This document shows, piece after piece, positions 30,116-38,465 of a stretch of 64,000 nt of DNA. Numbering within the stretch: the stretch's first letter is position 1; each line of letters begins with the position of its first letter. Source of the stretch: Chryseobacterium sp. ZHDP1 (GTDB lineage: Bacteria > Bacteroidota > Bacteroidia > Flavobacteriales > Weeksellaceae). Below the pieces are notes generated by a model, which saw only the letters and a list, made by a program, of their open reading frames with translations, searched no databases and was not told the DNA's origin. The DNA lies in the NCBI RefSeq assembly GCF_018603435.1, contig NZ_CP075682.1, positions 2,480,001 through 2,544,000 on the forward strand. The letters are read 5' to 3'. A program made the position numbers and the translations under genes.

Positions 30116-30616
30116 TCAAATTAAATGGTAAGAATGTATTTCAGCAATAAGGCTTTGTTCTAATGAACCTATCCTTACACAAATCTTTTGCTTATTATCT
30201 ATTTTTATAATTTCGCATTCGTAACTTTCAAAAGGACCGGATATTATCCTCTTCTTTTCTCCGACTTGTATAGCTAAAGAATTCTTAAGTTCAACCTGAG
30301 AAAATTGGTTCAAAAATATTTTAATACTGTTAATTTCTTCGTCAAGAACTCTAACTAATCTACCTCCAAACTTTATGAATAATACAACCCCATCTACAGT
30401 TAGAGCTTTCAGATAATCTTTAATTGTTTCTAGATAAACAAAAACATAAGAACTAAAAAGAGGCTTTTCTATCCTCTTTTTACGATCGCTCCATTGAGAT
30501 ATCGTTGAATTAAGTGGTAAGAAAACTTTAAAGTTCTCTTCTGTCAATTTTTGAGCAATTTTTTTTTCGTAACGAGACTTGGTATAAATAACATACCATC
30601 CTTCAATAAAATTCAT
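30116..30616 (-). CDS. NusG-family specialised transcription antiterminator (UpxY/LoaP type)
   Basis: This 166-residue protein has a NusG N-terminal fold (about 5-105; starts MNFIEGWYVIYTKSRYEKK, with PLFSSYVFV in the middle) and a KOW-like C-terminal part (about 118-166, beginning VGEKKRIISGPFESYECEI). Housekeeping NusG binds RNA polymerase and is encoded among ribosomal and secretion genes. Paralogues of this length placed in front of long capsule or antibiotic operons (UpxY, RfaH, LoaP) keep polymerase from terminating early. Here it lies directly upstream of an NRPS-PKS operon of at least 29.6 kb on the same strand, which fits a dedicated antiterminator. The family call is firm; the target operon is inferred from position. 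Confidence 0.85.
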   Translation of the reverse strand: MNFIEGWYVIYTKSRYEKKIAQKLTEENFKVFLPLNSTISQWSDRKKRIEKPLFSSYVFVYLETIKDYLKALTVDGVVLFIKFGGRLVRVLDEEINSIKIFLNQFSQVELKNSLAIQVGEKKRIISGPFESYECEIIKIDNKQKICVRIGSLEQSLIAEIHSYHLI

Positions 30617-30852
30617 TTGAGTAAGAGATCATGGTTGTTTATGGCTTCGCCCCTTAAGTCACATATCAATATGCGCAAAAGAGATAAAGAGAGATAAAAA
30701 GACAAAAGAAAATAATTAAAAGAAGTTTTAAGTCTAAATAATAAATATTACTTTTCTTGTGTTTTTTTAATCATTGGTTTTTCTTTTTTGGCTAAAGTAT
30801 TAAAAAAACGTTTAAAAATATCACTAAAGTATGAATTTAACAAAAAATTAAT

Positions 30853-32013
30853 TCAATATTTTTCTATTTCATTAATATACAGATAAATATCTTTCGTTAA
30901 AAACTTATTTTTTTCACCAAGCTCTTTTGTTCTACTTTCTCCTAAACGGACAATAATGGCATTTTGTTTGGGTAAGCAAATCACATATTGTCCCAAATGT
31001 CCTTTCATCATATAAAATGGATATTTATGTGTATAATCCATCCAAAAACCATAACCATATACTCCGGGAGATAGAGAATTAGGATGGGTTGCTTTTTCTA
31101 AAAACGTGCTATCTATTAATTGCTTTCCATTCCAATTTCCCTTTTGTAAGTACAACTGTCCAAATTTTGCAAAATCCCTCGCACAACTACTAACACAACA
31201 ATAAGCTTTTTCAATACCTCCTGTATGGTCCACTGTCCATGTTGCATCTTGACTCATTCCCAAAGGCTTCCAAAATTTTTCGGATAAATATTCAGACAAA
31301 GTTTTTTTTGTAGCTCTACTAATTATATATCCCAATAATTGGGTGTTTCCACTAAGATATTTCCATTTTGTATCTAGGGCTTGTATAAATTTTCTGTTCA
31401 GAATTACTTCGTCCATATTCTTTCCATAATACGCCTTCGAAGTTGGATTTAATGGAAAATAATAATCCTCTTTCCAATTAAAACCCGAAGTCATTTTAGA
31501 TAAATCAGCTATGGTACATTTTTGAGCATTGGGATCATTTTTATATTCTGGTAAATAATCTGTAATAGGTTGTTCCCAACTGTTAATATACCCATCTTCA
31601 ATTGCTTTTTGAGCTAAAAGCGTCACCAAAGATTTTGCCATTGAAAAAGAATTGGTCAGGGATTTTTCGGAGTATGGCCTCCAATAATGTTCCTGAAGTA
31701 TTTTACCATCCTTAATTACCAAAAAAACAGCAGTCTTATATTTTTCTAATTCTTTTACAAACTCATTTGACAATTTTGCTTTATTGTAATTTGGATGTAG
31801 TTCCCAATCTTGGGGTTTTGAAGATTTAATAGTATTAACATCAAAGTCTTTTGCATCAGATATATTGGATGTTGTATTGCCTTGTAAATAAGTTAATCTA
31901 ACTGCCCTAAAAAAATATTTATTTCCTGTTAAATATAATATTGCGAATATTATAAACCAAAAAATAATAAAGTATGATATCGTTTTTTTTAAAAATTTCA
32001 ATGTTTTTTTCAT
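30853..32013 (-). CDS. Membrane-anchored serine hydrolase, beta-lactamase (class C-like) family
   Basis: This 386-residue protein has an N-terminal membrane segment (about 12-30, ISYFIIFWFIIFAILYLTG), so the catalytic domain should face the periplasm. The nucleophile motif SMAK (SxxK) is near residue 124, YLSGNTQ in the middle stands for the second motif, and HLGQY near the end matches the HxG element of the class C/esterase group. Members include DD-peptidases, esterases and true beta-lactamases, and the substrate cannot be told from sequence. A box matching TAGTTTTG on the minus strand (32059-32052) could be its -7 element. It is transcribed alone, and no functional link to the NRPS is evident. 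Confidence 0.88.
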   Translation of the reverse strand: MKKTLKFLKKTISYFIIFWFIIFAILYLTGNKYFFRAVRLTYLQGNTTSNISDAKDFDVNTIKSSKPQDWELHPNYNKAKLSNEFVKELEKYKTAVFLVIKDGKILQEHYWRPYSEKSLTNSFSMAKSLVTLLAQKAIEDGYINSWEQPITDYLPEYKNDPNAQKCTIADLSKMTSGFNWKEDYYFPLNPTSKAYYGKNMDEVILNRKFIQALDTKWKYLSGNTQLLGYIISRATKKTLSEYLSEKFWKPLGMSQDATWTVDHTGGIEKAYCCVSSCARDFAKFGQLYLQKGNWNGKQLIDSTFLEKATHPNSLSPGVYGYGFWMDYTHKYPFYMMKGHLGQYVICLPKQNAIIVRLGESRTKELGEKNKFLTKDIYLYINEIEKY

Positions 32014-32280
32014 GGTTTTTTTAACGAATGTATCATATTATTTGTAATCTGCAAAACTAATTACCAGAACTTACTTTACATATTTTTTTTGATTTTCTTT
32101 AATTATATAGAAAATAGGTAAAATTTAACTTCTCAATATTACAAAAAGATATAATATCCTGTATGTTTTTCTTTACAACATTGTTATATGTTCAGCAAAC
32201 AAGAATTACCAATTTTTTGCTTCCATAATACTTAGCGGAATATTATAATGCTGTAAAATTGAAGAAAAGAAAGTCTGCTT

Positions 32281-32418
32281 CACCTGTATTTTGAAGCAAG
32301 AAGCACCAATGCAGCTGCGGAATCTTTTAATGCGAAAATAAAAAACTTCAGAATACAACTCCGGGGAGTAAAAGACAAAACTTTCTTTCTATTCAGGTTG
32401 ACTAAACTTTTTGCATAG
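32281..32418 (+). pseudogene. C-terminal remnant of an ISAon1-like transposase
   Basis: An open stretch ending at TAG 32416-32418 reads FEARSTNAAAESFNAKIKNF, then LRGVKDKTFFLFRLTKLFA. This resembles the extreme C-terminus of transposases of the ISAon1/ISL3 kind common in Bacteroidetes (typically NRSTNA.AESFNAKIK). No upstream catalytic part or terminal inverted repeats are visible, so it is a decayed insertion. The rest of 32014-32516 shows nothing I can name. Confidence 0.6.
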
Positions 32419-32516
32419 CCCCCAACTTTTGCACTTGATCAAAAAAAATATACGCAAGAAAATCTCAGGAATAAACTTTTAATTTAATTTGTTGAAATTA
32501 AAATCTGTTGTAAAGT

Positions 32517-32550
32517 AAAAAAGTACACTTTTAAAAAGTGTACTTTTATT
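32517..32550 (-). terminator. Rho-independent terminator after tRNA-His
   Basis: The arms AAAAGTACACTTTT and AAAAGTGTACTTTT form a perfect stem. On the minus strand it is followed by a T-rich stretch, directly downstream of the tRNA. Confidence 0.75.
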
Positions 32551-32551
32551 G

Positions 32552-32626
<75 letters not shown>

Positions 32627-32661
32627 GTTTTGTGAGTGCAAATATAGGAAAGATTTTTTAA

Positions 32662-33381
32662 TTACCAAACAATTCCGTCAAAATTTTTCAATGCAATTAG
32701 CTTCTCAGACGTAAATCCCTCAGCATAAGCCACTCCCGATAATCTTCCTAAATCCATCGCTCGGTAGGTTAAGCTGTCCAAAAAGTTTTTTGAAGTAATC
32801 GGAGTTTCCGGTTCTTTAGAATCCGGATCATAAAACTGAGTCTTAAAAGCCTTACAAGCTTCAATTTTCGCATCCAGAAATTCTGAAATATCAATAACGA
32901 ATTCAGGTTCCACATTTTTCCATTGCATATAGTTAAAAATATGTTTTGGTCTCCATGCTTCCTGAATTTCGCCTTCCAAAACTGTTTCGATTTTTCTTAA
33001 ACCGGCTAAAAAGCACGCATCCGAAACTAATTTCGATCCTTTTGCATGATCTGGATGTCTGTCATCAGTTGTATTAGAAAAGACGATTTCCGGTCTGTAT
33101 TTACGAACCATTTTTATAATCCTCATCTGATACTCCTCGTTATTTTCCAAAAACCCATCTTTCATATTTAAATTTTCTCTGATAGAAACACCGAGAATTT
33201 TTGCAGCATCTAATGCTTCATTTTTTCTGGTTTCCTCAGTTCCTCTCGTTCCGAGCTCTCCTCTCGTAAGATCAACAATAACGCAGGTTTTTCCTTCTGA
33301 AACCATTTTGGCTATCGTTCCTCCACATCCTAATTCTACATCATCAGGATGCGCACCAAAAGCTAGTATATCTGTTTTCAT
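32662..33381 (-). CDS. bshB1: Bacillithiol biosynthesis N-acetylglucosaminyl-malate deacetylase
   Basis: This 239-residue member of the LmbE/PIG-L family has the zinc-binding AHPDD motif at about residues 10-14 and DDRHPDH near 120. The motif GELGTRGT (about 42-49) and the length are typical of BshB1. The enzyme removes the acetyl group from N-acetylglucosaminyl-malate, the second step of bacillithiol synthesis in the cytoplasm. It stands as a single gene between the TPR gene and tRNA-His; other bsh genes are not in the window, which is usual for Flavobacteriia. Confidence 0.92.
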   Translation of the reverse strand: MKTDILAFGAHPDDVELGCGGTIAKMVSEGKTCVIVDLTRGELGTRGTEETRKNEALDAAKILGVSIRENLNMKDGFLENNEEYQMRIIKMVRKYRPEIVFSNTTDDRHPDHAKGSKLVSDACFLAGLRKIETVLEGEIQEAWRPKHIFNYMQWKNVEPEFVIDISEFLDAKIEACKAFKTQFYDPDSKEPETPITSKNFLDSLTYRAMDLGRLSGVAYAEGFTSEKLIALKNFDGIVW

Positions 33382-33403
33382 ACTATCAAAGATAGGGTTA
33401 AAT

Positions 33404-33437
33404 TAAAAACTTCCCAAACATTAAGAATGGGAAGTTT
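33404..33437 (-). terminator. Terminator after the TPR gene
   Basis: AAACTTCCCA and TGGGAAGTTT form the stem, and the minus strand continues with TTTTTAATTT. It lies between the TPR gene stop and the bshB1 start. Confidence 0.65.
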
Positions 33438-33459
33438 CATTATTTATAATTGTATTAAA

Positions 33460-35109
33460 TTATTTATTAATTTCTGCATTTAATTTTACTGCGTCCTGAT
33501 AAGTTGGATCCAACTGTACAGATTTTGCAACATAATCTTTTGCTTTTGCCAAGTCTGAATCTTTAGACATATATGCTACAGCAAAATAAGCGTAAGCAAG
33601 AGTTTGCTTATTGGCATCCTGTTCTGTAGGTTTCACAGTGCTAATGAATTTTTCGTATGCCATTTTCGCTGCATCACTATTTCCGGCTTGTTGATAAGAG
33701 TAACCTAAACTGTAATAACCAGGTGCCCAATCAGGCAATAAAGCATTCATTTTTTGCCATGTCGCGATTGCACCGTTCCAGTTTTTTGCATCCTGATAGG
33801 CTGTTGCCAACTTAAATAGAGAGTCTGAATCCTGGGCATTCGCTGCAACTTTCTGCTTCAATCCTTCGATTGTAGGGTTTGTTGGTCCTGCATCAATGTC
33901 AGCCTGAGAAGCGCCTCCTCCTGCTATTTTCACCAATTCCATATCCCACTTTAATGTTTCATCTTTTGCAGCTTTTGCAATAGCTATTTTTTGTTGTGCT
34001 TCAGATGTTAATGCAGCTTTCTTAGCGGTATCTTTTTCAGTTTTTGCTAAACCTGCTGCGATAAGCCCTTGCAGCCCCTGATCTGCAGGTTGTACTCTTG
34101 ATTTATCAGCCTGGGAAACAAAATTATCCATATTCTGTTTTGCTTCTGCATATTTTCCGTCAGCATATAATTGATACGCTCTTAATTTAAATTTAATAGG
34201 ATCATTGATCTTATCAAAAATCTTATCTAAAACCTGCTTGGAATTTGCATAGTCTTCATTGGTAAAATAAAGCTTTGCAATTTCTAATTGAGTATATGGA
34301 TCTTCATCAGCATATTTTGTATAGTTGATAAGATCCTGAGTTGCTTTTGCATTTTGCTGATATCTGATATCATAAGCAGCAAGAGCTTTATACGCAGGAG
34401 CATAAGAAGGATCTGTCGCGATTGCTTTATCTATGCTTGTTTTAGCTTGCTGCCATTGTTGTGCAGCCATCCATAAAGTACCAATTCTTGTATAAACCGA
34501 CGCTTTATTTTTAGCCAGAGGAAGAGCTTTGTCATAAGCAGACATTGCATCTCCGGGCATTCTTTTTAGTCTGTAAGCATCTCCTAAAGTATAATAGTAA
34601 TGAGCCGGAACTCCTTTTTTCTCAGCTCTTTCAATCGCTTTATTCAAATACTGAATTGCAAGATCAGGAGAGTTATTTTTTTCAAATAAAGTCAATGCTT
34701 CTGCTGCTCTGAAAAGAACTTCTGCATCTTTCTCTTTTGAATCTGTTACAATTTTTTGAATTTCAGCAATAGCATTTTTATCTCCTTTTCCAAGTTTTAC
34801 AGTTGCTAAACCTAATTTATTTAAATAACTTTTACTGTCTGCTGCAAGACCTTTATTAAAATTCTCAGTTGCAGCCACATAATCAGGTTCTCCCTGCTTC
34901 AGATACGTATTCCCTAAATAGAAATAGTTTTCTGCAGTAGGTGCTGAAGCGATCATGTTCGTAAAATTAGTTTTTGCCTGAGCATATTTATCACTATCGA
35001 TACTGTTGATACCATCCTGTACAGTTTGTGCAACGGCAAAGTTGGTAAAAAACATTACAGCTGCTCCAAAAGCAAGCTTCTTTACATTCATATTCATTAT
35101 ATCTTTCAT
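33460..35109 (-). CDS. Exported TPR-repeat protein
   Basis: A signal peptide (KKLAFGAAVMFFTNFAVAQ) is followed by about 500 residues of alanine-rich helical repeats with TPR character. Examples are AENYFYLGNTYLKQGEPDYV, HYYYTLGDAYRLKRMPGDAM and PGYYSLGYSYQQAGNSDAA. TPR proteins act as scaffolds for protein contacts, here probably in the periplasm. The frame can start at 35127, 35109, 35097 or 35091; I took 35109 because all candidates keep the signal peptide and it avoids an extra basic leader. It follows the PstS-like gene and the small membrane protein gene on the same strand, so a shared role with the neighbouring energy-transduction operon is possible but unproven. Confidence 0.85.
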   Translation of the reverse strand: MKDIMNMNVKKLAFGAAVMFFTNFAVAQTVQDGINSIDSDKYAQAKTNFTNMIASAPTAENYFYLGNTYLKQGEPDYVAATENFNKGLAADSKSYLNKLGLATVKLGKGDKNAIAEIQKIVTDSKEKDAEVLFRAAEALTLFEKNNSPDLAIQYLNKAIERAEKKGVPAHYYYTLGDAYRLKRMPGDAMSAYDKALPLAKNKASVYTRIGTLWMAAQQWQQAKTSIDKAIATDPSYAPAYKALAAYDIRYQQNAKATQDLINYTKYADEDPYTQLEIAKLYFTNEDYANSKQVLDKIFDKINDPIKFKLRAYQLYADGKYAEAKQNMDNFVSQADKSRVQPADQGLQGLIAAGLAKTEKDTAKKAALTSEAQQKIAIAKAAKDETLKWDMELVKIAGGGASQADIDAGPTNPTIEGLKQKVAANAQDSDSLFKLATAYQDAKNWNGAIATWQKMNALLPDWAPGYYSLGYSYQQAGNSDAAKMAYEKFISTVKPTEQDANKQTLAYAYFAVAYMSKDSDLAKAKDYVAKSVQLDPTYQDAVKLNAEINK

Positions 35110-35204
35110 TTTATATTTTCTAATCAAAATTCAATTTAAGTAATACACAATTTTCAGACCAAAATAATACATTTATTTTGGTTAAAGGATTAATTTAATA
35201 CTTT

Positions 35205-36077
35205 TTAACGCATCTGAACTTCTCTTCTGTAAAGATTATAAGGTTGCAAGCCTTCTTTCTGAACAATCATCTGTCCAAGTTGTGTGCACGAATACCTTAT
35301 AAAACCATTGGCAAGATTGAAGTTTCCTTCGTTTGTTAAAAAATATAGGACTCTTGTAAATGGATAATTCATTTTACGCAGGTTTTCAAAATCTGTATTG
35401 TAAAGTTTTCCCTTGTCTTCAACAGGAAGAATTTTCACCATACTTCTCAGCTGTTCAGATTCCTTATCATAAGGACGGCTGAAAGTATTAAGACCGATAA
35501 CCCCTATTTTATCAGGATATTTATTGAGTTCTTCAATAATATTCTTGCTTCCCGGAATGACTGAAAATTTTAAATCTTTTGGGAGTTTTTTAAGCTTTTG
35601 CGCAACAAAATTCAGATTGCTGGAATTTGCTCCGTCAAAAATAAATTCTTTATCGTCAGACTGTAATCCTTTCTGAATCTCATCAATTGTAATCTTTTCT
35701 TTGGGAGAATCTTTGGGAACAACAAAAATAACAGCATCTGCTGCAAATTTTGCGGGCAGAAATTTCAGTTCAATCTGTTTTTCATATTCTTTAATCTCTT
35801 CAGGAGTAAGATCTCTCGACATTACAGCGATTCTTACTTTATTGTTAAGTAAATCAATAAATCCGAGATCTTCTTTTTTGGTAGTTACTTTTATTTTTGT
35901 TTCAGGATAATTGATCATATAGCCTTCTGCTAAAGCCTCTGTTACACTTTTAAAAGATTCATCGGTGAGAATTGTCATTTCACCTTTATGGTATGACGCA
36001 GATTTATCTTCTTTTTTACAACCTACTGCTACAATGCTAACGAAAAACAGCATTATAAGTTTAATACTATTCTTCAT
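35205..36077 (-). CDS. PstS-like substrate-binding lipoprotein
   Basis: The mature part resembles phosphate ABC transporter binding proteins of the PBP-like family. Features are MTILTDESFKSVTEALAEGY after the lipobox, the central VIFVVPKDSP and FDGANSSNLNFV, and the terminal YPFTRVLYFLTNEGN that is typical of the group. The lipobox is SIVAVGC. The frame is open to 36146, but the lipoprotein signal needs the ATG at 36077, which overlaps the end of the small membrane gene by 11 bases. No ABC permease or ATPase lies nearby. The protein may therefore be a sensor or scaffold and not a phosphate importer; this is inference. Confidence 0.82.
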   Translation of the reverse strand: MKNSIKLIMLFFVSIVAVGCKKEDKSASYHKGEMTILTDESFKSVTEALAEGYMINYPETKIKVTTKKEDLGFIDLLNNKVRIAVMSRDLTPEEIKEYEKQIELKFLPAKFAADAVIFVVPKDSPKEKITIDEIQKGLQSDDKEFIFDGANSSNLNFVAQKLKKLPKDLKFSVIPGSKNIIEELNKYPDKIGVIGLNTFSRPYDKESEQLRSMVKILPVEDKGKLYNTDFENLRKMNYPFTRVLYFLTNEGNFNLANGFIRYSCTQLGQMIVQKEGLQPYNLYRREVQMR

Positions 36078-36264
36078 TTCCTGAATTTTTAATTCTAGTA
36101 ATTGCTCTGTAAATTCTGAAAATTCCATATAAAATAAGAAGTCCACCTAGCGCGTAGGCAACTCCCGGATCCAAAACTGTAAAGAAAAATTTGTAGAATA
36201 TCACTACAATTCCCAGAACGATATAAAATAATCCCGTAACCAGAGATAACCAATTGAACATCAT
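36067..36264 (-). CDS. Small membrane protein of unknown function
   Basis: This 65-residue protein has two hydrophobic segments (about 5-30 and 34-53) and a basic end (RAITRIKNSGNEE). I do not recognise a named family. It overlaps the PstS-like lipoprotein gene by 11 bases, which points to translational coupling, and follows the terminator of the tonB operon. Confidence 0.75.
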   Translation of the reverse strand: MMFNWLSLVTGLFYIVLGIVVIFYKFFFTVLDPGVAYALGGLLILYGIFRIYRAITRIKNSGNEE

Positions 36265-36282
36265 ATAACAAAAATACCAAAA

Positions 36283-36316
36283 AAAATAAAAAGAGAAGCA
36301 AATGCTTCTCTTTTTT
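36283..36316 (-). terminator. Terminator at the end of the exbB-exbD-exbD-tonB operon
   Basis: AAAGAGAAGC and GCTTCTCTTT pair around an ATTT loop, with T-runs on the minus-strand side. It separates tonB from the small membrane gene. Confidence 0.8.
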
Positions 36317-36339
36317 AATTATTATTTTAAAGATAAATC

Positions 36340-37182
36340 TTATCCTTCAAAATTCATTGTTAAAGGTAATCTGAATCTGTAACGTACAGACTGACCGTTA
36401 ATCTTAGCAGGAGTCCATTTATTTTTAATAGACTTAATGGTTCTGATTGCTTCAGCATTGAAGTCAGAATTTCCACCACTTGCTTTAACGTCAGTAATAC
36501 TTCCGTCCCTCTCTACTACAAAGGTAATTTCAGTTTTTACAGTACCTTCATCTCCGTTCATTGCTGAACCATCAAAGTTACTGGATACTTTATTTCTGAA
36601 AGCATTAATACCTCCAGGGAATTCAGCAGTCTGCTCAACTTCAGTATAAACCTGAGTATCGCTTACCTGTGGTTTTACTTCAGCGGTAGACGCCTTTGTA
36701 CCTGTTGATGGCGGCGGTGGCGGCGGAGTGTAAGCCGGAGCTTTTACCCCTTCCTGATTTACCAGACCAGTTGTTGTTTCTAATTGCTTAGAAATTGGTG
36801 GCGGCGGTGTTTCAATTTTTGGAGCTTTTACAGGCTCTGGAACCACGTTTTGAATAATTTCAATTTTCTCTTCCTCTTTTGGCGGAGGTGGTGGTGGTGG
36901 TTCTTCTTCTTTTGGCTGCTCAATAATTTTATCTTCCTGAAGAACATCTACCAGATCAGCCTTAACTTCCTGTTTAGGCGGAGCAGTAAGTCTCTTAATG
37001 GTAAGATAGATAAATGGAGACAAAGCAGCAATAAGGAATAATGCTGTTCCAACGATGAAAGATTTTGTCAGAAGTTTTGGGTACTGATGTCTTAAATCGT
37101 ATGCACCATATTCCTTGTTTCTATTTTCAAATACAATCTCATCTAAAGTAAGATTCGGATCGTATACATTTTCATTTGCCAT
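36340..37182 (-). CDS. tonB: Energy transducer TonB
   Basis: This 280-residue protein has a cytoplasmic N-terminus, one membrane segment (about 38-62), a long periplasmic proline-rich stretch (runs of five to seven prolines, about 95-165) and a C-terminal TonB domain starting at EQTAEFPGGINAFRNKV. The C-terminus contacts TonB boxes of outer-membrane receptors and delivers proton-motive energy. It is the last gene of exbB-exbD-exbD-tonB on the minus strand. The N-terminal block with LDEIVFENRNKEYGAYDLR is typical of the Bacteroidetes form. Confidence 0.93.
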   Translation of the reverse strand: MANENVYDPNLTLDEIVFENRNKEYGAYDLRHQYPKLLTKSFIVGTALFLIAALSPFIYLTIKRLTAPPKQEVKADLVDVLQEDKIIEQPKEEEPPPPPPPKEEEKIEIIQNVVPEPVKAPKIETPPPPISKQLETTTGLVNQEGVKAPAYTPPPPPPSTGTKASTAEVKPQVSDTQVYTEVEQTAEFPGGINAFRNKVSSNFDGSAMNGDEGTVKTEITFVVERDGSITDVKASGGNSDFNAEAIRTIKSIKNKWTPAKINGQSVRYRFRLPLTMNFEG

Positions 37183-37206
37183 AGATTTACAATTTTATGG
37201 TTTAAA

Positions 37207-37782
37207 TTACTTAGTAGCCGGAGTTGCTGCTGCAGCTCCAGAATTACCCACTTTTTTATCGTAAATAGCTTTTTCCCAAGGTTTAAGATCAGTAACACCG
37301 TACTGCTCGCTTTTTGTAATTGCCATTTCGTCAAGGATATCTACGAAGTTTTTATATACAGCATCGTCAGTTGGCTTAATAATAACCGTAAATTTAGTTT
37401 TATCTGCCGCGTTTGCTTTTGCCTGCTCAATTACTTTTCTGATTCCTTCTCTATCAAAAGTAGTTTCGTTAAGATTCTGATCTGTTAAAGACGTGTTGTC
37501 CTGCTGATGCCAGAATATCTTATTGTCTTTACCTAATAATAAAGATATAGAGTTAGAAAGTTTAATTTCTGTTGGAGGTGGTTTTTTTGTTTCATCCTTC
37601 GGTTTTGCCGGAAGACCCAAATCCATTACATTCGGTTTAGAGAATGTGGTTGTGAACATAAAGAAGGTAATCAATAGAAAACCCAAGTCCACCATCGGAG
37701 TCATATCGACTCTGGTACTCTGTTTCTTGGAACGTACCTTGCCGCCTTTGGCGCCCTTTTCCTGTACTTGTACTTCTGCCAT
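37207..37782 (-). CDS. exbD: Biopolymer transporter ExbD (second copy in operon)
   Basis: This 191-residue protein has one membrane segment after MTPMVDLGFLLITFFMF. The aspartate there is the proton-conducting residue of the TolR/ExbD family. The periplasmic domain ends with VTDLKPWEKAIYD and an alanine-rich tail. It works with ExbB as the motor for TonB. It sits 12 bases downstream of the other exbD. A close relative lies alone at 61106-61633. Confidence 0.92.
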   Translation of the reverse strand: MAEVQVQEKGAKGGKVRSKKQSTRVDMTPMVDLGFLLITFFMFTTTFSKPNVMDLGLPAKPKDETKKPPPTEIKLSNSISLLLGKDNKIFWHQQDNTSLTDQNLNETTFDREGIRKVIEQAKANAADKTKFTVIIKPTDDAVYKNFVDILDEMAITKSEQYGVTDLKPWEKAIYDKKVGNSGAAAATPATK

Positions 37783-37794
37783 TTCTAAATGATA

Positions 37795-38403
37795 TTATTC
37801 ATTAGGTTTACCTTCTTGTGATGTAATCAACCAAAATTTAAGAAAATCGATATCTCTTAAACCCTCAAATAAGCTTTTCACTTTTGGGTATTCTGTTGTA
37901 ACGTCTCCTTTAATTGCTAATTTGTAATCAGGATTTACGTTCAAACTTTCTTTTACCCAGTCTACTAACTGCTTATTTGTACTATCCATAGGAATCCCTG
38001 TAGGACTCTTGAAATTTTTCTGCTCGTCATCTGGCAAATCAAGATAGCTTTTAAGCTGGTTCATAGGAACCCCAATTGCTTGTACTTTCTGGAATGCAGC
38101 TTTTTCGTTATTGTCAAAAGTAATTCCATACTTTCTTCCCATATTGTCTAAAAGCTGTATTCTCTCAGATGCATTTTCTACTGGCTGAAAATAAAATTTT
38201 CCGTCCGGAGTAGCGTTGATGGTCATCAAACTTGCATCAGGAAGTAACTTCTCTGATATTGAAGATGGCGGTTTAATCTGCTCCACATCAGGTTTTTTAA
38301 ACTGAGTGGTCAAGATAAAGAACGTAAGCAGCAGGAACGCAACGTCACACATTGCCGTCATATCCGTCACTACTCCATGTCTTTTTGGTTTGACTCTCGC
38401 CAT
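37795..38403 (-). CDS. exbD: Biopolymer transporter ExbD (first copy in operon)
   Basis: This 202-residue protein has the key aspartate in MTAMCDVAFLLLTFFIL, followed by a periplasmic domain of about 160 residues. Two different ExbD proteins in one operon are normal in Bacteroidetes, where a mixed ExbB5-ExbD2 motor is plausible. It lies between exbB and the second exbD with short gaps. Confidence 0.92.
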   Translation of the reverse strand: MARVKPKRHGVVTDMTAMCDVAFLLLTFFILTTQFKKPDVEQIKPPSSISEKLLPDASLMTINATPDGKFYFQPVENASERIQLLDNMGRKYGITFDNNEKAAFQKVQAIGVPMNQLKSYLDLPDDEQKNFKSPTGIPMDSTNKQLVDWVKESLNVNPDYKLAIKGDVTTEYPKVKSLFEGLRDIDFLKFWLITSQEGKPNE

Positions 38404-38465
38404 TATTATTAATGATTTTTAATTAAACTTCGTTTTACTTACTGCAAATTCCTTGCTAAAAATTC

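Noticed and set aside
36784..37041. Tryptophan- and phenylalanine-rich plus-strand ORF
   Set aside because: It is the antisense reading of the proline-rich part of tonB.
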